NCBI GenBank assembly: GCA_965247965.1
Contig: OZ252053.1
Coordinates: 4,588,001-4,652,000, forward strand
Reading direction: 5' to 3'
Source of the DNA: UBA7328 sp965247965
GTDB lineage: Bacteria; Bacteroidota; Bacteroidia; Chitinophagales; Saprospiraceae
Length of the DNA: 64,000 nt
The position numbers were made by a program, and so were the translations under genes. Each line of letters starts with the position of its first letter. The first letter of the stretch is position 1. Of this stretch, positions 42,518 through 51,671 are shown in pieces. The notes under the pieces are model-generated. The model did not search any database and was not told the origin of the DNA. It saw nothing but the letters and a program-made list of their open reading frames with translations.

Positions 42518-44624
42518 AAAAATTGCCTTGATCGGCAATCCGAATAGTGGCAAATCTTCGCTTTTCAATTTGCTCACCGGCCTCAGGCAGAAAGTTGGAA
42601 ACTACCCAGGAGTTACCGTTGATAAAAAAAGTGGAGTTATCAAGTTGGATAACAACGAGAGCATCGAACTCATTGATTTTCCGGGCATTTACAGTTTCTA
42701 TCCCAATTCTTCAGACGAAAAAATAGTAATTGAGACCCTTACCGATCCAAATAATGCTAATTATCCAAATGCAATTATCTACATCATCGACAGCCTGGAT
42801 GTAGAAAAGCATTTTCTTTTGGCCACCCAGCTTCGCGAGTTAGATCTTCCGCTTGTAGTTGTCTTGGGCATGGCCGATCTCACATTCGACCAAGGGCTAC
42901 GGATTGAACCGGAGAAGATTAGCAAATATCTTGAATGTCCGGTTATGGCCATCAGTACGCGCACCGGACGAAATATCAGTTTATTAAAAACGCAACTTGG
43001 TCAATTGGTTCAAAATCAAAAGATTCGAGCGTGGTCAAAGGCATACAAAAGATCGGATGTGGAAGTAAATGTTGCTGAGGAACTATCGCTTAAATTATCT
43101 GTCCAAAATGATTATCAAGCCCTCCAATATGCCCATCATTCAGATTGGCTCCCGCATTTAGGTAATCGGCAAAAATCCTTTGTTGACAAACTAAAAAGCA
43201 AAAATCAATTCGAATCTATAAAATACCAGATTCGCGAGACCATGATGCGCTACAATGACTTCACACCAATAATAAAACAGGCCACAAAAAGAATATCAAA
43301 AAGCCGTGCAAACTATACCGAACGCATTGATAAAATTACTACTCATCGTGTGTTGGGACCATTGATTTTTGGTGTAATAATGCTCTTGGTATTCCAGGCC
43401 ATCTACGCCTGGGCCGAATGGCCTATGAACTTGATCGAAAATACTTTTCTGGGATTGAGCGGAATGGTGAAAAATTCTCTGGCTGCCGGATGGTTTGCTG
43501 ACATGCTCACCGAAGGAGTCATTGCGGGACTCGGTGGTATTATGGTCTTTATCCCGCAGATCGCCATCCTGTTTCTCCTCATATCCGTACTTGAAGAAAT
43601 CGGCTACATGAGCCGAGCCGTATTTATGTTTGACGGGTTAATGCAGCGTTTTGGGCTCAACGGTCGAAGCATCGTTGCCTTGATTTCCGGGGGAGCTTGC
43701 GCGATACCAGCCATCATGTCAACGCGCACCATATCCAATTGGAAAGAGCGCATGATCACCATTATGGTTACTCCGCTGATCAGTTGTTCTGCTCGCATTC
43801 CGGTGTATACGGTTTTGATTGGATTTGTCGTATCGGATGGTTTGAGTTGGGGGCCGTTTAACGTACAGGGATTGGCGTTTATGGGACTTTATGTTTTGGG
43901 GATATCTGCTGCTTTAGCATCAGCTCTTGTTTTCAAATGGGTTTTAAAATCGCGTGATCGCTCCATGCTTATGATCGAGCTACCCAAGTACAAAAAACCA
44001 CTGTGGAAAAATGTTTTTCTGAATGTGAAAGAAAAAGTCGGAACATTTATAGTCGAGGCGGGAAAAGTAATTTTGGTAATATCCATAATCCTCTGGTTTT
44101 TAGTCTCTTATGGGCCGATTGGAGCTATGCAGCAGGCAGAATCTGAGGGCACAGAACTAGCCTCTGAAATAGGTTTAAAGGACAATTCCCCGGAGTTTGA
44201 AAGTTTGATCGCTTCTAAAAAAATGGAAGGTTCCTACGCCGGGATTATTGGCAAAGCCATGGAGCCTGCAATAGAACCTTTGGGCTACGATTGGAAAATT
44301 GGAATTGCTCTTTTGACCTCTTTCGCGGCAAGGGAAGTATTCGTAGGCACCATGGCGACGATTTACAGTGTGGGCAGTGATGAAGAATTAGTAATCAAAG
44401 AAAGAATGGCCTCTGAAATTAATCCTCAAACGGGCAAGCCTGTGTATACATTTGCCACATCATTATCACTTCTTTTATTCTATGTTTTTGCTTTGCAATG
44501 CATGAGTACATTAGCTGTCACCAGGCGTGAAACTAAAAGTTGGAAATGGCCGATTGTACAGTTTGTCTTTATGGGAGTGCTGGCCTATTTGAGTGCATTT
44601 GCGGCTTATCAGATTTTTGGCTAA
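42498..44624 (+). CDS. feoB: Ferrous iron transporter FeoB
   Basis: An inner-membrane protein of 708 residues. The cytoplasmic G domain has G1 GNPNSGKSS (about 12-20), the G2 Thr in YPGVTVDKK and G3 DFPG. The G4 motif, normally N-x-x-D, reads GMAD (VVLGMADLTFDQG), lacking the guanine-specifying Asn. After a helical domain, residues from about 285 form the permease with two Gate motifs (LLISVLEEIGYMSRAVFMFD, IPAIMSTRT, CSARIPVYTV; second half FAAREVFVGTMATIYSVG). It is the second gene of feoAB. An iron-responsive promoter is likely but no convincing Fur box is seen. Confidence 0.94.
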   Translation: MGKSSLKKIALIGNPNSGKSSLFNLLTGLRQKVGNYPGVTVDKKSGVIKLDNNESIELIDFPGIYSFYPNSSDEKIVIETLTDPNNANYPNAIIYIIDSLDVEKHFLLATQLRELDLPLVVVLGMADLTFDQGLRIEPEKISKYLECPVMAISTRTGRNISLLKTQLGQLVQNQKIRAWSKAYKRSDVEVNVAEELSLKLSVQNDYQALQYAHHSDWLPHLGNRQKSFVDKLKSKNQFESIKYQIRETMMRYNDFTPIIKQATKRISKSRANYTERIDKITTHRVLGPLIFGVIMLLVFQAIYAWAEWPMNLIENTFLGLSGMVKNSLAAGWFADMLTEGVIAGLGGIMVFIPQIAILFLLISVLEEIGYMSRAVFMFDGLMQRFGLNGRSIVALISGGACAIPAIMSTRTISNWKERMITIMVTPLISCSARIPVYTVLIGFVVSDGLSWGPFNVQGLAFMGLYVLGISAALASALVFKWVLKSRDRSMLMIELPKYKKPLWKNVFLNVKEKVGTFIVEAGKVILVISIILWFLVSYGPIGAMQQAESEGTELASEIGLKDNSPEFESLIASKKMEGSYAGIIGKAMEPAIEPLGYDWKIGIALLTSFAAREVFVGTMATIYSVGSDEELVIKERMASEINPQTGKPVYTFATSLSLLLFYVFALQCMSTLAVTRRETKSWKWPIVQFVFMGVLAYLSAFAAYQIFG

Positions 44625-44655
44625 GTGATGTTGTCAATTTAGGATCAGTTTATAA

Positions 44656-44943
44656 CTATCGTTTTTCAAAAATCATCATTGTACCATCCACTGGCGTACC
44701 ATCGTGAGCGATAAGATTGTAGCAAATAATATTTGGGGAAATCTCATGTGTAGGGGGTTCGGTTTTAATTCGAGCAGCAGGTATCTTTTTTTGTGCATGC
44801 GAACTCCAAATTGAGTCTGCAAATGTAGTCCATCGAAATGATTGTTCATCGATCGGTTCACCTTGGTATTTGCGCGTAATTACACCATCGCTATTCGTAA
44901 AATTTATTCTGATTTCAGGATCCTCATGAGGTGTAGTAACGAA
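44656..44943 (-). other. Open frame without start, possible gene remnant
   Basis: In the 485-base gap after feoB the minus strand has 95 codons without a stop: HEDPEIRINFTNSDGVITRK, then EQSFRWTTFADSIWSSHAQK and THEISPNIICYNLIAHDGTP, ending MMIFEKR. The composition is protein-like, but there is no start codon near its beginning and a stop lies just upstream. It may be the end of a broken gene. The rest of the gap (44944-45109) seems empty apart from the promoter region of the next gene. Confidence 0.35.
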
Positions 44944-45109
44944 TTAACGAAGCCTGAAGTTTTAAACAAAAAAGATCAGTTCATAATATAATTGAAGACT
45001 TCTTCTTAATAACAGGATGTTTACCCAACCACTGATTAATCTTTTGTTAATTTAGGTCTATGCAGTACCAAAAGAGCACTGAACTTCATCTTTACTAAAA
45101 AAGAGACAT

Positions 45110-46777
45110 ATGAACAACATAGTATTCTGGGTCATATTTTCATTATTGCTCCTGCATTGCAAAAGCAATGAAATAAGCGGAGTAATGGATGATGAGGAAA
45201 ATATTACAGCAATTGTGCACGCACGAGATACTGTAATCCATAAAAAAACCATCTATCGCGGTGATACGCTAATCACTTTGATCAAAATAAAAGGAGACAC
45301 AATAATAGAAAGGGTCACCTCGAAATATGCCGATCCGGACTCAGAAGAGATATCAGATGTCGAACTAATGTCCCGCGGTAGGATGACAAAAGCAATGCCT
45401 TCAAAGGCGATGAGTGAGGCCATGGCAGTATCTGACGCTCCCTCGCGTAAACCGGGAACACCAAGAGATCGAATCCGACCCGACATTCCCGAAAATCCTC
45501 AAGCCGGCCAGATCACTGCCGGTGAATGGAACGATCTTACGAATTGGGACGATTGGACTTCTTTGCTGAATGATAATGATTACAACAGCATGCAAGATCG
45601 TTGGGGCATTCATCCTACTGAAAGGTATTCTGTATTTGTCACCAATAACGAAAACGTACCACTTGTCGATCTGAAAGTAGAGCTTCGGGCAGGCGATGAG
45701 GTGGTCTGGTTGACTCGTACGGACAATGGCGGAAAAGCGGAGCTGTGGTCTGGAATTTTCAAAAAGGAACGTCGTGCAAAGACAGCATTAAGTGCCAAAA
45801 TCTATCATAACGGTGATACTTATGATCTTGATGTGCAAAGTGGAAAGAGCGCTAATTTGAAGATCAAGACCAACTGTAAGAATGCAAAAAATGTAGACAT
45901 TATGTTTGTAGTGGATGCCACGGGTTCTATGGGTGACGAGATCAATTATCTCAAATCAGAGGTAAAAGATGTAATCGAAAAATCCATAAAGGAGACAGGA
46001 GAATTAAACCTCCGTATAGGATCCGTTTTCTATCGCGATATGAACGATCAATACCTGACCAAGGTAAGTCCGCTGAGTAAAGATCTCGACCGCGTCTATA
46101 AATTTATCAATGATCAAAAAGCCAGTGGTGGAGGCGATTATCCCGAAGCTGTGGATGCAGCACTTGAAGAAGCATTGGCACAACAATGGACTGATGACGC
46201 TATTGCGCGCATTATATTTTTACTGTTGGATGCGCCACCGCATGAAGCGGCAGAAGTGAAAACGAGTATACGAGACCAGATAGCTGAAGCCGCTGAAAGA
46301 GGTATCAAAATTATACCTGTGTCGGCAAGCGGTATTAATAGAGAAACCGAATTTTTGCTGAAATTCATGAGTATTGCAACCAATGGAACGTATGTGTTTA
46401 TCACTGATGACAGTGGAATAGGCAATGCGCATCTTGATCCTCTGGTGGACGATTATGAAGTCGAAAAACTGAATGATCTGCTCATCCGTCTGATTTCGAA
46501 TTATACCAAATCTAATGGTTGCAATGAGCAGGCAGTTTTAAACGAGAAGGTTAAAATTTATCCCAATCCTACGAGTAATTTTATCAATGTAGAGAGCGAT
46601 TTTCAGTTTGACGAAATCCGGATCGTTTCGAATAGCGGTAAAGTTGTACATAAGCAAAAAAAGACTTCGGAAAATATGCAAATTGATCTGAGTTTTCTGG
46701 TGGATGGAGTATACACGCTGCAATGTATTGCTTCGGACTATCAGTATAGCCAGCTGGTGATCGTGGTGAGAGCTTGA
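45110..46777 (+). CDS. Von Willebrand A-domain protein with T9SS C-terminal domain
   Basis: A 555-residue exported protein. The N-terminus is hydrophobic and ends LLLLHCKS, so it may be a lipoprotein with Cys 18, although His before the Cys is unusual. Residues 60-170 are low-complexity and charged. A small beta domain (YSVFVTNNENVPLVDLKVEL) precedes the vWA domain, whose MIDAS is DATGSMGDE (about 268-276). The C-terminal 80 residues are a T9SS type A sorting domain (VKIYPNPTSNFINVES, then NSGKVVHKQ and LVDGVYTLQC). It probably binds metal-dependent ligands at the cell surface. Single gene. Confidence 0.85.
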   Translation: MNNIVFWVIFSLLLLHCKSNEISGVMDDEENITAIVHARDTVIHKKTIYRGDTLITLIKIKGDTIIERVTSKYADPDSEEISDVELMSRGRMTKAMPSKAMSEAMAVSDAPSRKPGTPRDRIRPDIPENPQAGQITAGEWNDLTNWDDWTSLLNDNDYNSMQDRWGIHPTERYSVFVTNNENVPLVDLKVELRAGDEVVWLTRTDNGGKAELWSGIFKKERRAKTALSAKIYHNGDTYDLDVQSGKSANLKIKTNCKNAKNVDIMFVVDATGSMGDEINYLKSEVKDVIEKSIKETGELNLRIGSVFYRDMNDQYLTKVSPLSKDLDRVYKFINDQKASGGGDYPEAVDAALEEALAQQWTDDAIARIIFLLLDAPPHEAAEVKTSIRDQIAEAAERGIKIIPVSASGINRETEFLLKFMSIATNGTYVFITDDSGIGNAHLDPLVDDYEVEKLNDLLIRLISNYTKSNGCNEQAVLNEKVKIYPNPTSNFINVESDFQFDEIRIVSNSGKVVHKQKKTSENMQIDLSFLVDGVYTLQCIASDYQYSQLVIVVRA

Positions 46778-46806
46778 CGTGAGGTAAGATGGTAGGGGCG
46801 AAAAGT

Positions 46807-47315
46807 TCAATTACTCGCTGCAGCCTTCTTCATATTATCCCTTATCATATCAATAATGATCAATACGGTCAATATCAATTGTTCATCATGGCCTTCCTCA
46901 ATAGTTATGCCGTAGAGATCGCTAAGAGAAAACAATTTCTTGCTTACTGTCGCAATATTCTTACCCTCGGTATAGAAATTGTACTCCCGACCCCAAAAAT
47001 TTCCTTCTACATAAAAGGCATCGATTTCAGTAAGCGATTCAACAAAAACGGTCAGTCTCGTAGAAAAAATCTTTTGAAAGACTTTATAGACCCGTTTTCC
47101 ATCTTTTAGTATAAAAAAGGTAGTTTTCCACGAAAAATTCTTTTCCTGATCTCAAAGATCTCATCGTCGAATGAGTCGTACACTTTAGTTTGCTGCGAAA
47201 ACGAAAATGACTTTCCTTCTGCCCGATAGACCAAATTACCCTGCTCGTCATTGATCGTATACTTTCTGCCAATGCTGAACAGCTTTTGCTGTATTTGAAA
47301 TGTTTTTGATGCCAT
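46807..47315 (-). pseudogene. LURP-one-related (LOR) family protein, frameshifted
   Basis: The gene starts at ATG 47313-47315 with MASKTFQIQQKLFSIGRKYT, the tubby-like LOR fold. The frame ends at 47106 after GKLPFLY because of a run of six T. In the next frame the protein resumes at once (ILKDGKRVYKVFQKIF, VEGNFWGREYNFY, ATVSKKLFSLSDLYGITI) and ends at 46807. One added T would restore a continuous protein of about 169 residues. The function of bacterial LOR proteins is unknown. The lesion is in a homopolymer, so a sequencing error is possible. Confidence 0.75.
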
Positions 47316-47327
47316 GTGACGAAGTAC

Positions 47328-47376
47328 AGGAAAAGGACTGACATTCCTTTGAGGAATGTCAGTCCTTTTCCTTTTT
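47328..47376 (+). terminator. Perfect 20-bp-stem hairpin between convergent-style gene ends
   Basis: AGGAAAAGGACTGACATTCC (47328-47347) pairs perfectly with 47353-47372 across the loop TTTGA and is followed by TTTT. On the minus strand the last codons and stop of the sterol desaturase gene (KEKD-stop) lie inside the right arm. It probably terminates that gene's transcript and insulates the LOR gene 13 bases away. Confidence 0.75.
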
Positions 47377-48387
47377 AAAACCGTGAATAACTTGTGTGCC
47401 AAATTTATCCGGGAAAGACTCTACCCCTGGAAAACCCAATCGAATGTCGCGGCCACTGTGCGGAATATGGGCCGTACCGAATACATAGTCCCAAATCGCA
47501 AGCGTCAACCCAAAATTGATGCCGTATGTATTATCACCCGGCCAGTCATGAGCATGATGCCAGATATGCATTTCAGGACTATTGAATACGGTTTTCATAA
47601 CAGGTCCCAGAAACAATATTCCAATTGTCGCACTTGCTAAAATGGTCAATAGCTGAGCGCCTGCCTGGCCCGAATTGACAAGCTGTATGTCAAAAAATCC
47701 AAAGGCGATTAAAACTCCTATTATCACTCCGAGAATCCCGCCCGTTACCTTTCCATCTACACTAATATTCGAATGATTATAATGACCGATAGCAAGAGTA
47801 AAAATATGGATAATAAAAAAGTCGTAAAGCCCGATTCCCAATAATGCCAAAGGTAAATATTCAATGGTGCGGTACACCACAGTCTCCATCCAGTGGAACC
47901 GCATATGAGCTGCAAATCCCATCTGCTCAACTGAATGATGCACCTTGTGAAATTCCCAAAGAGCGGGCACTCTATGCAGTAGCCTATGCGTCCACCACTG
48001 TACAAAATCTCGCACTACAAATCCTAGTAAAAGTATTGACCACATGGGCCATTGGTACATTGGGTTTACCTCTTTAAGGTTGATTCCAATAAGGTTATCA
48101 ATATGCCAATTAAAAAAATTGACTACAACATCAGAAGCGGCATTATAGATGATCAGCGAGAAAAGAAAGAAATTAAAGAACATGTAGAAGGCATCGAGCC
48201 AAAAGTCTTTTCTAAACTTTGCTTGATCCTTTCGCCATGGTTTTGTCCATTCCAACACCAGGAAAAATAGCGAAATCAGGATGAGCCAATAAAAATAATT
48301 TTTAAGCCCGGGATGGGTCATTTCATACCATAAATAGGACGCATATCCTCCGTAACCGTCCACGAATACCTTGAAATAATTGGGCAT
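47359..48387 (-). CDS. Sterol desaturase / fatty acid hydroxylase family protein
   Basis: A membrane di-iron oxygenase of 342 residues with about six hydrophobic segments. Histidine motifs are WWTHRLLHR (about 131-139), HKVHH (about 146-150), HYNHSN near 198 and HIWHHAHDWPGDNTYGIN near 284. It is longer than the homologue at 16762, with additional C-terminal membrane segments (ILGVIIGVLIAFGFF). The substrate is unknown. It directly follows the damaged rhodanese gene (one-base gap), suggesting one transcript. Confidence 0.88.
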   Translation of the reverse strand: MPNYFKVFVDGYGGYASYLWYEMTHPGLKNYFYWLILISLFFLVLEWTKPWRKDQAKFRKDFWLDAFYMFFNFFLFSLIIYNAASDVVVNFFNWHIDNLIGINLKEVNPMYQWPMWSILLLGFVVRDFVQWWTHRLLHRVPALWEFHKVHHSVEQMGFAAHMRFHWMETVVYRTIEYLPLALLGIGLYDFFIIHIFTLAIGHYNHSNISVDGKVTGGILGVIIGVLIAFGFFDIQLVNSGQAGAQLLTILASATIGILFLGPVMKTVFNSPEMHIWHHAHDWPGDNTYGINFGLTLAIWDYVFGTAHIPHSGRDIRLGFPGVESFPDKFGTQVIHGFKKEKD

Positions 48388-48388
48388 A

Positions 48389-48705
48389 CTAATCCTTTTT
48401 ATGTTTTGACCAGGCCGTATAACCGCCTTTTAGGTTGTAGACATTTTTGAAGCCTTGTTCCCCCATGATTTTCATCGTCTTGCCACTTCGCCCGCCACTT
48501 CTGCAATACACTAAATATGTATGGTTTTTGTCCAATTCATTGAGCTTTTCATTCAAATTATCTCCGTAGAAATCAATTTCTAGACCTTTTTCGAAAATTT
48601 TACCTAAGGCGGCTTCCTCTGGAGTTCGCAACTACTCCCATTCCTACAAGATACAACGAAAGTGAGCACAAGCAGCACAAAGAAATTTATGCTCATAAAA
48701 TTCAT
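48389..48705 (-). pseudogene. Rhodanese-like lipoprotein gene with deletion/frameshift
   Basis: The ATG at 48703-48705 starts a lipoprotein signal (INFFVLLVLTFVVSC, then RNGSS). The rhodanese domain follows in another frame: RTPEEAALGKIFEKGLEIDF, the catalytic loop VYCRSGGRSGKTM (Cys nucleophile) and YNLKGGYTAWS, to the stop at 48389. The usual strand and VDV preceding RTPEE are missing. So a stretch of perhaps 20-40 codons was lost, with a change of frame near 48632. The catalytic part can still be read from TTG 48629-48631 as an 80-residue cytoplasmic fragment, but it would not be exported. Confidence 0.65.
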
Positions 48706-48772
48706 TTTACATTTGAACACATTATATTGAAGTTAGATCATTAATTTTTATGAAAATCATTTTATCATATTT

Positions 48773-49516
48773 ATGACCATAGACATCAATTGTGATCTCG
48801 GAGAATCCTTTGGCCGCTATTCTCTAGGCAATGATTTTGAAATTCTGCAATATATCAGCTCGTGCAACATTGCTTGTGGATTTCATGCCGGCGATCCGAA
48901 AATCATAATTGACACGATAAAGGAGGCCGATAAGCAAAGCGTGAAAATTGGAGCCCATCCTTCCTATCCCGATTTGCAGGGTTTTGGGAGGCGAAGGATG
49001 ATCATTCCACAGAAGGAATTGGTGCCTATCATTCAATATCAGATCGCTGTATTGGATAGGCTGGCTGATATTCATGCTAATGATCTTCATCATGTAAAGC
49101 CTCATGGAGCCTTATACAATCATGCTTATGCTGACAAAGATGTTGCATGCGGGATTTTGAAAGCCTTCGAGCCCTGGAAAGATTTCGCCTTTTTATACGC
49201 ACAATATGGAAGTCAATTGCAGCGACTCGCCCACGAAGAAGGTGCAAAAATAAAAGTGGAAGGATTTGCGGATAGAAGATATGATATCGATCTCAATCTC
49301 ATGAGCAGGACTCATCCCAAAGCCCTGCACGAGAGCATTGATGATATAATACTACAAGTCATTGATATGGTTAAGCATAACAAAGTTCAAACAAAGAAAG
49401 GCGAACAGCCCATCGAAGTGGATACCATCTGTGTGCACGGAGATCATCCTAAAGCCATTAAAATTGTAAAGGAATTGACCTCTACACTTATCCAGGAAGG
49501 CGTGACAATTGAGTAG
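48773..49516 (+). CDS. pxpA: 5-oxoprolinase subunit A (LamB/YcsF family)
   Basis: PxpA with PxpB and PxpC hydrolyses 5-oxoproline (pyroglutamate) to glutamate using ATP. The 247 residues show the family start DINCDLGESFGRYSLGND, the metal-binding ISSCNIACGFHAGDP, IGAHPSYPDLQGFGRR, VKPHGALYNHA and the C-terminal DTICVHGDHPKAIK. Its last 8 bases overlap the TTG start of pxpB. First gene of the pxpABC operon. Confidence 0.95.
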   Translation: MTIDINCDLGESFGRYSLGNDFEILQYISSCNIACGFHAGDPKIIIDTIKEADKQSVKIGAHPSYPDLQGFGRRRMIIPQKELVPIIQYQIAVLDRLADIHANDLHHVKPHGALYNHAYADKDVACGILKAFEPWKDFAFLYAQYGSQLQRLAHEEGAKIKVEGFADRRYDIDLNLMSRTHPKALHESIDDIILQVIDMVKHNKVQTKKGEQPIEVDTICVHGDHPKAIKIVKELTSTLIQEGVTIE

Positions 49517-50210
49517 AGCCTATCCCATACAATTTATCTCAGTTGACAGAGGATTTCTTCTTCTCAATTGGCCAAATGAAATAGATCGCCATATCAATCA
49601 AGATGTTCTTCGGATAGCTTCTCATCTTAGGAATCAAACCATTCCCGGAGTTCTTGATGTTGTTCCCGCCTATTGTTCTTTGGCGGTTTTCTTTGACGAC
49701 GTATTGGTAAGTGGAGAGGAGCTGATCCAGATTATCGACGCGACAAAATTTGGATCTATTGAGCGCCTAAAAGAAAACGAAACAGCTATAGAGGTTCCCA
49801 TCTGTTATGATCTTGCATTTGGCATTGATCTCGAGGAGGTTTGTGATCGCAATCAGTTGAAAATCAATGAGTTAATTCAACTTTACTCCAAGAACAAGTA
49901 CAGAATATATTTCATGGGATTCCTGCCGGGGTTTATGTACCTGGGTGATCTAGACGAGAGATTGCACTGTCCAAGAAGAAGTTCGCCAAGGTCAAAAGTA
50001 CCGGCTGGGGCAGTAGGAATCGGAGGAATTCAGACCGGCATTTATCCAATTGAAAGCCCTGGCGGGTGGAATATCATAGGTCGGTGTCCATTAAAACTAT
50101 TCGATTCTGGTATGAGTGATCCGCGCAGATTTGAAGCGGGTAATTTCATCCGCTTTTCCGAAATTGACAAGAAAGAGTATTTCAAGATATACAAGAGCGA
50201 ATATTCATGA
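49509..50210 (+). CDS. pxpB: 5-oxoprolinase subunit B (KipI family)
   Basis: A cytoplasmic protein of 233 residues, subunit of the ATP-dependent 5-oxoprolinase. Family blocks are the early NQTIPGVLDVVPAYCSLAVFFD and the later IYFMGFLPGFMYLGDLDERL, CPRRSSPRSKVPAGAVGIGG, then QTGIYPIESPGGWNIIGRCP. The start is TTG at 49509, inside pxpA, and its stop overlaps the pxpC start as ATGA, so all three subunits are translationally coupled. Confidence 0.94.
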   Translation: MSRAYPIQFISVDRGFLLLNWPNEIDRHINQDVLRIASHLRNQTIPGVLDVVPAYCSLAVFFDDVLVSGEELIQIIDATKFGSIERLKENETAIEVPICYDLAFGIDLEEVCDRNQLKINELIQLYSKNKYRIYFMGFLPGFMYLGDLDERLHCPRRSSPRSKVPAGAVGIGGIQTGIYPIESPGGWNIIGRCPLKLFDSGMSDPRRFEAGNFIRFSEIDKKEYFKIYKSEYS

Positions 50211-51079
50211 TCGTTGTGCAAAGGGCTGGACTTCATTGCTCGATTCAAGATCGAGGACGGTTTGGTTACCGGCATTTAGGTGTACCTGTTTCAGGCGTCA
50301 TGGATGAGACAAGTGCCGGATTGGCTAACCTTCTATTAGACAATGATGGACATGACGCTTTGTTAGAAATCGGATTACTCGGGTCGGATTTGTACTTCGA
50401 GGCGGACACGTGGATCGCCCTTACAGGGGCGCCCAAAGAGTTATCACTCAACTCTGAGCCGGCAAAAATCAATGCCGCCTTGACGCTAAAAAGAGGAGAT
50501 AAATTGAGCATTAAATCAGGTGTAAGAGGTGTGTGGAGTTATCTCAGCGTAAAAGGAGGATTTCGCACAGATGAACACCTGAAAAGCCGTTCGTCTTATC
50601 CTCCAGCTAATTTGGGAGTACCTTACTTGAAAAAAAATAATCGGTTGCCGATCCTGCCTATTTCTACATCTCAAAAATTAGAAACCCACAGTAAATTGAA
50701 TATTTCCCAATCCCGAATGGATGATCAAAGCGTAAGGGTTCTTCCAGGGCCAGAATTTGATTATTTATCGGAGGACCAGAAAGACAAATTATTTTTCAAA
50801 CCTTTTAAAATTGGGAATAATAGCGGAAGAATGGCCTATTTTCTGGAGGGAAATACGATTGCAATGCGCAAAAGGTCAGATATTATTACTTCTATCGTAG
50901 CTCCTGGGACTATCCAGCTTCTGCCTTCCGGAGTGCCTATGGCTCTAATGAAAGACGCGCAGTCGACTGGTGGTTATCCAAGGATTTTGCATGTTGTGAA
51001 GGAAGATCTAGGGAAGCTTGCTCAGAGGAGGGCCGGCGAAGAGGTAACCCTTCTAAGAACTAGATACACTAAATATTAA
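50207..51079 (+). CDS. pxpC: 5-oxoprolinase subunit C (KipA/biotin-dependent carboxylase-like)
   Basis: A 290-residue partner of PxpB. It starts VVQRAGLHCSIQDRGRFGYRH, with GVPVSGVMDETSAGLANLLL, ending GTIQLLPSGVPMALMKDAQS and TGGYPRILHVV, as in AHS2/KipA proteins. Last gene of pxpABC. It is convergent with the PagL-like gene, 18 bases away. Confidence 0.94.
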   Translation: MIVVQRAGLHCSIQDRGRFGYRHLGVPVSGVMDETSAGLANLLLDNDGHDALLEIGLLGSDLYFEADTWIALTGAPKELSLNSEPAKINAALTLKRGDKLSIKSGVRGVWSYLSVKGGFRTDEHLKSRSSYPPANLGVPYLKKNNRLPILPISTSQKLETHSKLNISQSRMDDQSVRVLPGPEFDYLSEDQKDKLFFKPFKIGNNSGRMAYFLEGNTIAMRKRSDIITSIVAPGTIQLLPSGVPMALMKDAQSTGGYPRILHVVKEDLGKLAQRRAGEEVTLLRTRYTKY

Positions 51080-51097
51080 TCTCGGTGAAATGCGCGA

Positions 51098-51670
51098 CTA
51101 AATCATCATGATCCCCACGCTCAAAAACAACGCATTAATCCCACCATTCGGCTGAGCCAGACTAGCGTTGCTCTGATGCCTGAACCCCATTCGAAGATCC
51201 AAAGATTTGGTATTACTCAATTTTATCCTACTACCACCAAAGACAGTATTTGAAAAGAGAAAACCGGATTTTTGTCGATCAGGAGTGGTTGAGGTGTATT
51301 GAGGACCAATACCGCTCCCGATATACAATTCCCAAGTATTGGAAAAGAATGATTTTCGAATTGACACTCCCGGAACTACTCCAATCTCAACCCCCTTTTT
51401 ACTGAATATAGAGCCTTTAGAATCTTTTACAAATGTGATTGCAATCTGAGGTAATAATTCACAATCAAATGACAAGGACGATGAACCAATAATCCTGGAA
51501 TTTAAAACATATTGGAGCGATACAACTTTATGAGAATAATCGACATTCAACTCCGTGAAGCCAAAATTCTGATTGAAATGTGCCAGTAGAATTCCATTCG
51601 AAACCTGGCCATGAAGTAGAATAGTAGGTATGCAGACAAGTAGAACAAACCACACAAAAAACTTGTCCAT
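51098..51670 (-). CDS. PagL-like lipid A deacylase (acyloxyacyl hydrolase family)
   Basis: An outer-membrane beta-barrel of about 190 residues with a signal peptide (FFVWFVLLVCIPTILLHG). Alternating hydrophobic strands and the C-terminal GFRHQSNASLAQPNGGINAL block match PagL-type enzymes, in which the His-x-Ser-Asn motif holds the catalytic His and Ser. PagL removes the 3-O-acyl chain of lipid A. The weak overall conservation of this family makes the exact reaction uncertain. It is one base from the marC remnant in the same direction. Confidence 0.72.
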   Translation of the reverse strand: MDKFFVWFVLLVCIPTILLHGQVSNGILLAHFNQNFGFTELNVDYSHKVVSLQYVLNSRIIGSSSLSFDCELLPQIAITFVKDSKGSIFSKKGVEIGVVPGVSIRKSFFSNTWELYIGSGIGPQYTSTTPDRQKSGFLFSNTVFGGSRIKLSNTKSLDLRMGFRHQSNASLAQPNGGINALFLSVGIMMI

Positions 51671-51671
51671 A

